DNA of 64,000 nucleotides from Luteibacter rhizovicinus. GTDB lineage: Bacteria > Pseudomonadota > Gammaproteobacteria > Xanthomonadales > Rhodanobacteraceae. The notes under the pieces were generated by a model. That model ran no database searches and was not told the DNA's origin. It saw only the letters and a list, made by a program, of their open reading frames with translations. The stretch covers positions 62,001 through 126,000 of the forward strand of contig NZ_SMCS01000004.1 of assembly GCF_004342265.1 (NCBI RefSeq). Direction: 5' to 3'. Positions 25,290-33,813 of the stretch are shown one piece after another. Every line of letters begins with the position of its first letter. Positions within the stretch are counted from its first letter, which is position 1. Both the position numbers and the translations under genes were made by a program.

Positions 25290-27971
25290 TCACCACGAAT
25301 AGCGCGCACCCAGTGTCCCGCCCAGCGAGCGGTAATGGCTTTTCCCGACGCTGGACTCGACGTTCGTCCAGACCGACCAATGTCCGGCGAGACGGGCTTC
25401 CAGGCCCGCCGTGACCGCATGCCTGCGACCCGGTGCGCCCGTGGCGACGTCTTCGCCATTGAAGGTCATGCGATCCAGCGAGCGCTGACGATACAGCCAG
25501 TTCCAGCCGAGGAAAGGTTGAATGACGGTTCCGTTATGCAGGATATGGCGAGCGTGGATACGCATGCCGATGCGCGACGACATGCCCGCTGCATGGTCGA
25601 AGACGACGAGGGTGCCCTGGGCTTCGCGGTGAGGCGTTCCATCGATTGCGGTATAGGTCAGCTGCGCCTGCGGCTCGACGAAAACGGTTGTCGTTCCCGA
25701 TGCGGCAACAGGCCACGCGTATCCGGTTTCGACCGAGCCGTCGAGCGTGCCGGCGCTATAGCGCTCGCGGGGAAGTCCCGAACCTTCGACGCTGTTGCTG
25801 AAGTGCGCGTACTGCGTCCATGCATCGACACGAAAGCCTTCGATCGCGGCCGGGTCCGCGTACCACGTTGCGTAGACGCCGAGTGCCGCGCCGCGCACCT
25901 TGCCACGGGATGCATATCCGCTGATATGCGAATAGGTACTCGTATGCGCCTGTCCGGTGGACAGCATGACGCCCGCCATGCCCAGGCCGCGGCGTTCCCA
26001 GTGCGCGAGATCGCGGCCGATGCGAAGCGACCAGGTATTGCTCGTCGTCGCAAGTTGGTCGCCTGCGTCGTACGTGGCATGGCCGTGATCCATACGTGCC
26101 CATGTGCCCTGTGCGGTGACATCGCCGCGGAGGTCGTGCGGCGACGTCTGGAAGATGTCGGTCATCGCTCGCTGGTTCGCCGGATAGGTGCCTGCTTCGG
26201 GACGCCAGACATAGGGCGGCGGAGGTGTGACGGGTGGGTCGATGGCCGGATCGGGGCTAATACCTATCTCGGGGTCCGGGCCAGGATCGTTCGGCGCCGT
26301 GGAACGCAGATACCAGTCGCCGTCGCCCGCGCGCTGCGCGTCGCCCTTTACCAGAAAGTACTCATACGCGCCGGCAACGGCGCGACCGCCCAGAACAAAT
26401 TCGCCCGCCGACGTGCCATCCACGCCGACGAGCCGGATGCCTCGTAGCGTAAGGCCGCCCACGCCACCCGCGTTGTCGACGGCAATCGTCGTGCGTCCCG
26501 ACGTATTGCCTGCTACATGGAAAAGATCGCCCAGCGCGTCGTCGCCGGCCAGTGCGACATTCATTCGAAGGAATGCGTCGTTGCCGACATAGTCGCCATC
26601 GACGCGCAACGTTCGGAACTGGCCGTCGACCGGTGGCGCGAAGACGATCGAACTGCCGTCGACGCGCAGGTTGCCGACACGCGAATCGTTCGTCATCGTC
26701 CAATGGCTGCCATGGTTCAGGGTCAGGCTATCCAGAATGCGGCTCGCACCGGTCCATTGCGATGTTTTGTCCAGCGAAAGCACGACGCGTTCGCGGTCGG
26801 GCATCGCTCCGCGGCCGACGATGTCGCCACTGGCAAAGACGTTATCGCTCATCGTTACCGATAGCGGAGCGTCGGCGGTTCCGCCGACCGATAACAGCGT
26901 ACCGTTGCCTCCGGTAATTCGCGCGCCGGCTGTCGCGTCGATGGCGGAGGCGCCGATGGCAACGATAGCGCCATAGCGTTCGCTTATCAGGGTGCTGCCA
27001 ACCAGTTTCAGCGACGACCCCTCGGTGATGGCCGCCGCCCAGGACTTCTCGCCCTCGGTCGCGATTTCGCTCTGGAATACATGCAATTTGCTTCCGCCCT
27101 GGCCGTGCAGGGCATGCGCACCTGTGCCCGTCGTGCGGATGCTGCTGTTTTCGATGTCGACGTTTCCAGCCATATACGCCCACAAGCCGGTAGCGCTCGC
27201 GCCGGTCGTCAGGATCCGGCTGCCATTCAGTATCAGATTTCGTGTGCCGCTATTGGCATTGATTCCGTAGCTGAATTCGCCCGTGGTACTGATCGTTACG
27301 TTTGCCAGACTCGCCGACGCGCCGTCCAGCAGGTAAATACCTTCCGCCGCGTTACCTTCGGTGACGAGCGTCGTGTCGCGCAGCTCGACGCTGGCGTTCG
27401 CGCCGTTGATATCGACGGCATAGGCTTTATCTCCCAGCGTGTGGATAACCGTATCTTCCGCGAACGCACGCGACCCCGCGCCGACCGCGAGGCCGTACGC
27501 GCCGATGCCGTGGGTGCCGATGGTGCTTCGGTACACCCAGGCCTGTGCACCGCCGAGAGTCTTCACGCCCGCGGAGCTGTTTCCCCAGGTATGCACATCG
27601 ACACTGCGCAACTCCACTCGTCCCGCAACGGGGGCCGGACCGTCGCGGCCGACCAGCACACCGTCCGCCACATCGCCGTGTGTATGGACTACGCCACCCT
27701 GTAGTAGCGCCAGACTACTGTCGTGCAGTACGCGTAGCCCATTGGCCTGGGAGCCGTGCGCGACGAATTCGAGGTCGGTCGAGAAAGCTCTGCCACCATT
27801 CAGTACGTGCAGGGCGTGGACGCCATTGCCTTTCACTTTCGCACCTGCGAGCAGGTAGGCGCGCTCGCCGTCCACCACCAGACCTTCGTCCTCCGCCACG
27901 CTGACGCCGGGCGCCAGCAGCAGCGCGACGGACTGGGCCAATACACTTAATCGTTGTAGTCCGTGTTGCAT
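25290..27971 (-). CDS. Autotransporter adhesin-like protein (type Va secretion)
   Basis: An 893-residue outer-membrane protein. A signal peptide of about 26 residues is followed by a passenger rich in short beta repeats with Gly/Ser/Thr/Asn turns (about 27-540), consistent with a right-handed beta helix. A Pro-rich linker (PDPAIDPPVTPPPPYVW) follows. The C-terminal barrel (about 615-893) has alternating strands and ends GARYSW with an aromatic last residue, as needed for BAM insertion. It resembles AidA/pertactin-type autotransporters. No protease motif is evident, so an adhesion or biofilm role is likely but inferred. Confidence 0.88.
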   Translation of the reverse strand: MQHGLQRLSVLAQSVALLLAPGVSVAEDEGLVVDGERAYLLAGAKVKGNGVHALHVLNGGRAFSTDLEFVAHGSQANGLRVLHDSSLALLQGGVVHTHGDVADGVLVGRDGPAPVAGRVELRSVDVHTWGNSSAGVKTLGGAQAWVYRSTIGTHGIGAYGLAVGAGSRAFAEDTVIHTLGDKAYAVDINGANASVELRDTTLVTEGNAAEGIYLLDGASASLANVTISTTGEFSYGINANSGTRNLILNGSRILTTGASATGLWAYMAGNVDIENSSIRTTGTGAHALHGQGGSKLHVFQSEIATEGEKSWAAAITEGSSLKLVGSTLISERYGAIVAIGASAIDATAGARITGGNGTLLSVGGTADAPLSVTMSDNVFASGDIVGRGAMPDRERVVLSLDKTSQWTGASRILDSLTLNHGSHWTMTNDSRVGNLRVDGSSIVFAPPVDGQFRTLRVDGDYVGNDAFLRMNVALAGDDALGDLFHVAGNTSGRTTIAVDNAGGVGGLTLRGIRLVGVDGTSAGEFVLGGRAVAGAYEYFLVKGDAQRAGDGDWYLRSTAPNDPGPDPEIGISPDPAIDPPVTPPPPYVWRPEAGTYPANQRAMTDIFQTSPHDLRGDVTAQGTWARMDHGHATYDAGDQLATTSNTWSLRIGRDLAHWERRGLGMAGVMLSTGQAHTSTYSHISGYASRGKVRGAALGVYATWYADPAAIEGFRVDAWTQYAHFSNSVEGSGLPRERYSAGTLDGSVETGYAWPVAASGTTTVFVEPQAQLTYTAIDGTPHREAQGTLVVFDHAAGMSSRIGMRIHARHILHNGTVIQPFLGWNWLYRQRSLDRMTFNGEDVATGAPGRRHAVTAGLEARLAGHWSVWTNVESSVGKSHYRSLGGTLGARYSW

Positions 27972-27982
27972 TCGTCATCCAA

Positions 27983-28006
27983 AGTTTGCGTTAAACGCTG
28001 CAAACT
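27983..28006. promoter_or_regulatory. Inverted repeat directly upstream of the autotransporter gene
   Basis: agtttgc (27983-27989) and gcaaact (28000-28006) form a 7-base-pair dyad with ten bases between, lying 12-35 bases upstream of the autotransporter start codon. It could be an operator or a 5' leader hairpin. No regulator is identified. Confidence 0.35.
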
Positions 28007-28080
28007 AAGGGGCGAGCCCACGTTGACGAATACGACTAGTCTGAATTTTTACTCTGAATTAGTGGGGCATGGCGTCCGGC

Positions 28081-29094
28081 TCAGATGTCGTCCGCCACGC
28101 GCAGTACCAGTTTGCCGCGATGGCTGCCGTCGAACAGGCGATTCAGCACGACCGGCGCGTTGGGCAATCCTTCCGCCACGGTTTCTTCGGCCTTGATGCG
28201 GCCGTCCCTGACCCAGCCGACGAGTTCGCTCGCCGCGCGTTGGCTGTCGGGGAAGTCGAATGCAAGGAAGCCGCGAACGGTGAGGCGCTTGACGATGATG
28301 ATGCTGTAATCGTCGCTGGGCTTTTCGTTGCTGTTGTAGTTGGCGATGAGCCCGCACAACGCGACACGTCCACCGTTGACCATGCGTCCGAGGACGGCGC
28401 GCATCACCGCTCCGCCGACGTTTTCGAAGTTGACGTGGACGCCATCGGGCGTCGCGGCGGCGAGAGCCTGCTTCCAGTTCTCCGCCTTGTAGTCGACGGC
28501 GGCATCGAAGCCCAGCTCCTCGGTGAGATAGCGGCATTTGTCCGCGCCACCGGCAATACCGACGACGCGGGCCCCCTTGAGCTTGCCGATCTGTCCGGCG
28601 ATCGAGCCGACGGAGCCGGCCGCCGCGGACACGACCAGGGTCTCGCCGGGCTGAACGGGGGCGATTTCGGTCAGGCCGTAGTAGGCGGTGAGTCCGCTGA
28701 AGCCACACGCGCCAAGCAGGGTAGGCAGCGGTACGCCGGGATGGGATGGCAGCTTCGCGAACTGTTTCGCCTGCTTATCGTCGATGACCGCATAGTCTTG
28801 CCAGCCGAGCAGCCCCTGGACGAGGTCGCCCTCCGCAAAATGATTCGACCGGGAGGCGACGACGCGGCCAAGGCCGAGTCCCCGCATGGTTTCGCCGATG
28901 GCGACCGGCGGCATGTACTGCGGCTTGTCCGTCATCCACACGCGATTCGTGGGGTCCATCGACAGATAGAGCACGCGGACCAGCGTCTGGCCCTCCGCAA
29001 TCTCGGGTGTCGTTTCCTCGACGAGATCGAAATCCTCGCGGCGAACGAGACCCTCAGGGCGGGTTTTCAGGCGTAACTGACGGTTTAACAGCAT
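28081..29094 (-). CDS. NADP-dependent oxidoreductase, medium-chain reductase (CurA/YncB-like)
   Basis: A 337-residue zinc-independent medium-chain reductase of the leukotriene B4 dehydrogenase/curcumin reductase group, which reduces the double bond of alpha,beta-unsaturated carbonyls. N-terminal LYLSMDPTNRVWM, catalytic-domain GLTAYYGLTEI and the Rossmann motif AAAGSVGSIAGQIGKLKGARVVG are diagnostic. The ATG at 29094 is fixed by an AGGAGG ribosome site nine bases upstream; a longer frame upstream is not supported. Natural substrate unknown. Confidence 0.9.
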   Translation of the reverse strand: MLLNRQLRLKTRPEGLVRREDFDLVEETTPEIAEGQTLVRVLYLSMDPTNRVWMTDKPQYMPPVAIGETMRGLGLGRVVASRSNHFAEGDLVQGLLGWQDYAVIDDKQAKQFAKLPSHPGVPLPTLLGACGFSGLTAYYGLTEIAPVQPGETLVVSAAAGSVGSIAGQIGKLKGARVVGIAGGADKCRYLTEELGFDAAVDYKAENWKQALAAATPDGVHVNFENVGGAVMRAVLGRMVNGGRVALCGLIANYNSNEKPSDDYSIIIVKRLTVRGFLAFDFPDSQRAASELVGWVRDGRIKAEETVAEGLPNAPVVLNRLFDGSHRGKLVLRVADDI

Positions 29095-29373
29095 GAAACG
29101 ACCTCCTGCGTCGAAAACAATGGCGGCCACGACCGGCCTCTGGCGCCTCGCAGGCGGGAGGTATAGCACTGCCGGACGGGCTTGTCCGGTGATCGTGCCG
29201 TCTCGAAACCTTCACCCATGTCTGAACGGCTTACACCGAACGATCTGTCGCCCGGAACGGTATTCGTGGCATGGTATATAGGCAGGCGCGGCGATTCGCC
29301 GTGGAATGCGCGCCGTCTGGCGTATGTCGAGACGCCGCGCCTGTCCCTATTTGGATAATTAAGAGGAGCCATC

Positions 29374-29583
29374 ATGAAGACTGTATCGACCTTAGCCCTT
29401 GCCCTGGTCGCGGCCGCCCTGCTGGCCGGCTGCAGTAAGACGGAAGACACGCCGCCGGCAGCGGCCACGCCGCCTGCTGCATCCACCGCTGCTCCTGCGG
29501 CACCGGCTGCGGCACCCGAAACGGCGCCTGCGGCTACCGGTACGGCAGCAACGCCGGCACCCAGCTCCACCGCGGCCAAGTAA
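29374..29583 (+). CDS. Small Ala/Pro-rich lipoprotein
   Basis: A 69-residue lipoprotein. The lipobox LLAGC places the lipidated Cys at residue 20, followed by SKTEDT and a low-complexity Ala/Pro/Thr tail. Asp is not at +2, so outer-membrane sorting is expected. An AAGAGGAG ribosome site precedes the ATG, and a strong terminator follows, making this a monocistronic unit. Function unknown; the flexible tail suggests a spacer in the periplasm. Confidence 0.8.
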   Translation: MKTVSTLALALVAAALLAGCSKTEDTPPAAATPPAASTAAPAAPAAAPETAPAATGTAATPAPSSTAAK

Positions 29584-29587
29584 GAAC

Positions 29588-29619
29588 AAACCTGCGCGAA
29601 GTTCGCTTCGCGCAGGTTT
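29588..29619 (+). terminator. Terminator hairpin after the small lipoprotein gene
   Basis: A perfect 14-base-pair stem (aaacctgcgcgaag / cttcgcgcaggttt) with a TTCG tetraloop begins five bases after the stop codon. The T-run is only three long, but the stem is very stable. Confidence 0.85.
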
Positions 29620-29717
29620 GGCTGGATCGGCGACGCGGTAACCGGGACTTTCGGCCGGTTTCCACCAGCATCTGAATGGGGCACGATCACCCGATTACTA
29701 TCAGGGTGAAAGCACGC

Positions 29718-30617
29718 ATGTCCCGTTTCCGTCTGACCCTCTTCTGTGGCCTGGCTGTTCTCGTTGCCGGCTGCCATGCGCCGGTGCGCACGACCGCACC
29801 CGCTACCCCCCTGAAAATCGTTACCTGGAACATGGAGCATCTGGCCGAGGCCGATGGCACGGGCTGCCGCCCGCGCACGGAGGCGGACTATGCGGCGATG
29901 CGCCGCTATGCCGACCAGATGGATGCGGACGTCATCGCATTCGAAGAAGTGGAAACCGCCAAAGCCGCGGCACGGGTGTTCACGCCCGACAAATACCATG
30001 TGGTGTTTTCCGAACGGCCCGACAGTGGCCGCCACGGCGCGTGCGGCGGTTCGCGCGATGGCCTGACGATCCGGAAGCAGGATGTGGGCTTCGCTATTCG
30101 CAACGGCATCCCGTTCACCCGGCATGACGACGTACGCGAACTGGGTGTCGGCAATCCGGACCTGCGCTGGGGTGTGGACATCACCGTCGAAGGCCGTCAG
30201 CCGCTTCGCCTGCTGGGTGTCCACCTGAAGAGCGGTTGTTTCAAGGGCGACCAGGGCAGTGCCTGCCCGGTCCTGCTCGATCAGGTGCCCGTACTGCAAA
30301 AATGGATCGGAGAGCGCGAAAAAGAAGGCGCCGCCTTCGTCATCCTTGGCGACTGGAACCGTCGACTCGACCTGCCCGGCGATCGCGTGTGGCTGGACCT
30401 CGGCCGCAGTGCACCGGGTGTCAACCTCGTCGACGCGACAGCCGGACATTCGGCCACGTGCGAGGCGAAATATCCCGACTTCATCGATCACCTCGTGATG
30501 AATCGCGCGGCGAGCACGCGTATGGTCACGGGGTCGTTCAACGAGTTCACCTATGGCGTGCCGGAAGCGGAACATCCCTCCGACCACTGCCCCGTGTCGA
30601 TCATGCTGACGCGGTGA
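29718..30617 (+). CDS. Endonuclease/exonuclease/phosphatase family lipoprotein
   Basis: A 299-residue lipoprotein (lipobox LVAGC, Cys at residue 19) with the EEP metal-dependent fold: IVTWNMEHL with the catalytic Asn, AFEEVET with the metal-binding Glu, LLGVHLKSG, VILGDWNR with the catalytic Asp/Asn pair, and HPSDHCPVSI with the terminal Asp-His. Members hydrolyse phosphodiesters or phosphomonoesters. Being exported it could be an extracellular nuclease or phosphatase. A start 14 codons upstream (29676) is possible, but the lipoprotein signal begins at 29718. Confidence 0.87.
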   Translation: MSRFRLTLFCGLAVLVAGCHAPVRTTAPATPLKIVTWNMEHLAEADGTGCRPRTEADYAAMRRYADQMDADVIAFEEVETAKAAARVFTPDKYHVVFSERPDSGRHGACGGSRDGLTIRKQDVGFAIRNGIPFTRHDDVRELGVGNPDLRWGVDITVEGRQPLRLLGVHLKSGCFKGDQGSACPVLLDQVPVLQKWIGEREKEGAAFVILGDWNRRLDLPGDRVWLDLGRSAPGVNLVDATAGHSATCEAKYPDFIDHLVMNRAASTRMVTGSFNEFTYGVPEAEHPSDHCPVSIMLTR

Positions 30618-30707
30618 CTGTTCGCAAGACTGCTGGGAAGCCCCAATAGCATGCATCGACGGACGCGGTAGGGGCCGCGTCCGTCCCATCGTTACAGAGG
30701 AACTTCA

Positions 30708-32633
30708 ATGACCGTTCGTCGCACGTTGTTGCCTATGCTTGCCCTGTCCGCCGCGCTTGCCGTATCGCTTGCCGCCGCGCAGACACCGCCGATGACGCCG
30801 GATATTCCGCCGAAGTTCGACAGTCCGACCGCGAACCTCGACTACGTCAAACGCGACGTCATGATCCCGATGCGCGACGGCGTGAAGCTGCATACCGTCA
30901 TCGTGATACCCAAGGGAGCGAAGCACGCGCCGATCGTGCTCACGCGTACGCCGTACAACGCCAGCGGCCGCGCCGCGCGCCTCGAATCGCCGAAGATGCG
31001 CGACCTGCTGCCCCAGGGCGACGAAGTCTTCGTCGATGGCGGCTACATCCGTGTTTTCCAGGACATCCGCGGCAAGTACGGTTCGGAAGGCGACTACGTC
31101 ATGACGCGCCCCCTGCGCGGACCGCTGAATTCCAGCGAAGTCGATCACTCGACCGACGCCTACGACACGATCGACTGGCTGGTGAAGAACCTGCCCGAAT
31201 CCAACGGCAAGGTCGGCATGATCGGTTCGTCGTATGAAGGCTTCACCGTCGTCATGGCGCTGGTCAATCCGCATCCCGCGCTGAAGGTCGCCGTGCCCGA
31301 AAGCCCCATGGTCGATGGCTGGATGGGCGACGACTGGTTCCATTACGGTGCCTTCCGCCAGACGAATTTCGATTACTTCATCGGCCAGACCACGGCGCGT
31401 GGCAAGGGCTCGACGACGGCGCGCGAAGGTTACGACGACTACACCAATTTTCTTGCCGCCGGTTCGGCGGGGGACTATGCGCGGCTCACGGGCATGGACG
31501 TACTGCCGTACTGGAAGAAGGTCAGCGAGCATCCGTCCTACGATGCGTACTGGCAGGGACAGGCGCTGGACAAGGTGATGGCCAAACAGCCCCTGAAAGT
31601 GCCGACCATGTGGCTACAGGGTCTGTGGGACCAGGAAGACATGTGGGGTGCCATCCATAGCTACGAAGCGATGGAGCCGAAGGACAAGGGTAACGACCAC
31701 AATTACCTGGTCATGGGGCCGTGGCGCCATAGCCAGGTGAACTACGACGCGGCTTCGCTGGGCGCGTTGCAGTTCGATGGCGATACGGCATTGCAGTTCC
31801 GCCGCGACGTGCTGCGGCCGTTCTTCGACCAGTACCTGGTGGACGGCGCGCCGCGCGCCGATACGCCGCCGGTACTGATCTACAACACGGGCGAGAATCA
31901 CTGGGACCGCCTCAAGTCCTGGCCGCTCAGCTGTGCCGAAGGCTGCAAGTCGAAATCGAAGCCGCTTTACCTCAACGCGTCCGGCGTCCTGTCGTTCACG
32001 GCGCCGGCGGCAGGGCAGGCCGAGCACGACGACTATGTATCCGATCCCGCCAAGCCGGTGCCGTACGTGCCGCGTCCGGTGCGTTTCGGCGACCGCACGT
32101 CGTGGACCACCTGGCTCGTGCAGGACCAGCGCTTTGTCGACGGACGCCCCGACGTGCTCACCTATGTCACCGAGCCGCTGACCGAGCCGCTACGTATTTC
32201 CGGTGTGCCGCAGGTCAATCTGTATGCCGCGACCAGCGGTACGGACAGCGACTGGGTCGTCAAACTGATCGACGTCTATCCCGAAATCGTGGCGTCCAAC
32301 CCGGCCATGGGCGGATACGAGCTGGCGGTATCCATGGATATTTTCCGTGGCCGCTATCGCGAGAGCTTCGAAACGCCGAAGGCGCTCGCGTCGAACGAAC
32401 CGTTGCTCTACAAGTTCGGCCTGCCCACCGCCAATCACGTGTTCAAGCCGGGCCATCGGGTGATGGTCCAGATTCAATCGTCCCTGTTCCCGCTGTACGA
32501 CCGCAATCCGCAGACCTACGTGCCGAACATCTTCTTCGCGAAGCCGACCGATTACGTAAAGGCGACGCAGCAGGTATGGCATGCGCCGGGTAAGGCGAGC
32601 GCGATCGAGCTGCCGGTAGTGCAAGGAAAGTAA
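30708..32633 (+). CDS. Alpha-amino acid ester hydrolase / CocE-NonD family hydrolase
   Basis: A 641-residue exported serine hydrolase. The signal peptide ends near LAAAQ. The nucleophile is Ser175 in GSSYEG, and an acidic cluster in GLWDQEDMWG (Asp308, Glu310, Asp311) matches the amine-recognition cluster of Xanthomonas citri alpha-amino acid ester hydrolase (from memory Ser174, Asp307, Glu309, Asp310). The C-terminal jelly-roll domain of the X-Pro dipeptidyl peptidase/CocE type ends IQSSLFPLYDRNPQT. Such enzymes act on esters and amides with a free alpha-amino group, including some beta-lactam side chains; the physiological substrate is unknown. Confidence 0.88.
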   Translation: MTVRRTLLPMLALSAALAVSLAAAQTPPMTPDIPPKFDSPTANLDYVKRDVMIPMRDGVKLHTVIVIPKGAKHAPIVLTRTPYNASGRAARLESPKMRDLLPQGDEVFVDGGYIRVFQDIRGKYGSEGDYVMTRPLRGPLNSSEVDHSTDAYDTIDWLVKNLPESNGKVGMIGSSYEGFTVVMALVNPHPALKVAVPESPMVDGWMGDDWFHYGAFRQTNFDYFIGQTTARGKGSTTAREGYDDYTNFLAAGSAGDYARLTGMDVLPYWKKVSEHPSYDAYWQGQALDKVMAKQPLKVPTMWLQGLWDQEDMWGAIHSYEAMEPKDKGNDHNYLVMGPWRHSQVNYDAASLGALQFDGDTALQFRRDVLRPFFDQYLVDGAPRADTPPVLIYNTGENHWDRLKSWPLSCAEGCKSKSKPLYLNASGVLSFTAPAAGQAEHDDYVSDPAKPVPYVPRPVRFGDRTSWTTWLVQDQRFVDGRPDVLTYVTEPLTEPLRISGVPQVNLYAATSGTDSDWVVKLIDVYPEIVASNPAMGGYELAVSMDIFRGRYRESFETPKALASNEPLLYKFGLPTANHVFKPGHRVMVQIQSSLFPLYDRNPQTYVPNIFFAKPTDYVKATQQVWHAPGKASAIELPVVQGK

Positions 32634-32706
32634 TACGAGGCAGCCGCGAAACGCCCACTGCGCCCTCCTTAGTGGGTGCGGGACGTTATTGCCATTTCCT
32701 CGACGT

Positions 32707-32737
32707 AGCTGGGCGTAGTTCTCTACGCCCAGCTTTT
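32707..32737 (+). terminator. Rho-independent terminator
   Basis: A perfect 12-base-pair stem (agctgggcgtag / ctacgcccagct), loop ttct, followed by TTTT. It lies 73 bases after the ester hydrolase stop. Confidence 0.9.
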
Positions 32738-32754
32738 CGTTCGGGAGTCTCACC

Positions 32755-32805
32755 ATGATCCGCAGGTCGATGAAACAAGCCTCCGCGAAGCATCGGGCGG
32801 GCTGA
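32755..32805 (+). other. 16-codon leader ORF with strong ribosome site
   Basis: ATG at 32755 preceded by CGGGAGTCTCACC, encoding MIRRSMKQASAKHRAG. Its stop lies three bases before the ATG of the LigD-Pol gene. Translational coupling would explain why the downstream start has no ribosome site of its own. Whether the peptide matters is unknown. Confidence 0.4.
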
Positions 32806-32808
32806 GCG

Positions 32809-33675
32809 ATGGCGAGCTTCAAGGTCACGCATCCCGAACGCGTGGTATACGCCGAGGGCAATATCACGAAGCAGGACGTCGCCGATTACTACGCCGCCGT
32901 CGCGCGCTGGCTGCTACCCGAACTGGCGAACCGCCCGTTGTCGGTGGTGCGTTGTCCTCACGGCGCGGAAGGTCAGTGTTTCTTCCAGAAACATCACGCC
33001 GATACGCTGGGTGCGCACGTACCAGCGGTGAAACTCACGGAGAAAGACGGCGATCCGGCCGAATACATCTATGTCGACAGCATCGAAGGCGTGCTGGAGC
33101 TGGTGCAGATGAACACGCTGGAGTTTCATCCCTGGGGCGCACGTGTCGACGATCCGGACAAGCCGGATCGTCTCATCTTCGATCTCGATCCGGCGGAAGG
33201 CGTGGAGTGGAAAACGGTAGCCGCGGCGGCACGGGATATTCGCGATGTATTGCTCGGCGCCGGGATGGAAAGCTTTGTGCGGACGTCGGGCGGCAAGGGG
33301 CTGCATGTCGTCGCACCGTTCCAGCGGGGACCGTCGTGGGGCGAGGTCAAGACGTTCTGCGAAAGCGTGGCGGATGCGTTGGTGACGAAGCGGCCGGCGC
33401 GTTACATCGCCGAAGCCAGCAAGGCGAAGCGCGAAGGGCTGATCTTCATCGACTGGTTGCGCAATACGCGAGGTGCGACGAGCGTGACCGGGTGGTCGCT
33501 GCGCGCACGGGCCGGGGCGCCCGTGGCCATGCCGGTGCGATGGGAGGAGATCGGGCGGTTGAAGACGGGTGGGGCGTTTGGATTGAAGCGGGCGTTGAAG
33601 CGGGCGCGGGATTTGCGGGAGGATCCGTGGGAGGGGATGGCGGTGTCGCGGCAGGTGTTGGGGGAGCTGCTCTAG
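32809..33675 (+). CDS. Stand-alone LigD polymerase/primase domain protein
   Basis: A 288-residue archaeo-eukaryotic primase-like polymerase of bacterial non-homologous end joining. Catalytic acids are Asp125 and Asp127 in IFDLDPAEG and Asp215 in IFIDWLRN. The nucleotide-binding RTSGGKGLHVVAPF is intact. It corresponds to the polymerase domain of full-length LigD but has neither the ligase nor the phosphoesterase domain; separate ligase and Ku genes would be needed elsewhere. Length matches one complete domain, so it is not a fragment. Codon use appears like that of its neighbours. Confidence 0.9.
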   Translation: MASFKVTHPERVVYAEGNITKQDVADYYAAVARWLLPELANRPLSVVRCPHGAEGQCFFQKHHADTLGAHVPAVKLTEKDGDPAEYIYVDSIEGVLELVQMNTLEFHPWGARVDDPDKPDRLIFDLDPAEGVEWKTVAAAARDIRDVLLGAGMESFVRTSGGKGLHVVAPFQRGPSWGEVKTFCESVADALVTKRPARYIAEASKAKREGLIFIDWLRNTRGATSVTGWSLRARAGAPVAMPVRWEEIGRLKTGGAFGLKRALKRARDLREDPWEGMAVSRQVLGELL

Positions 33676-33692
33676 GCGAGTTTCGCTTCATC

Positions 33693-33790
33693 GCTTCGTA
33701 GGCTATCGCGCGCAGGCGCGCTCCCACAGAGAGCGGGTACACGCTCTTGATTCCTGTGGGAGCGCGCCTGCGCGCGATAGCCTACGAAGC
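33693..33790. repeat. REPIN: paired inverted GTAG-type REP sequences
   Basis: Two perfect 36-base inverted arms (33693-33728 and 33755-33790; outer ends gcttcgtaggctatcgcgcg) are separated by 26 bases that contain a small hairpin gagcg/cgctc. It lies between converging genes (ends 33675 and 33814) and can fold into one long cruciform or act as a two-way terminator. Confidence 0.92.
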
Positions 33791-33813
33791 GGTGTAGCCG
33801 CTCCTTTGCTACC

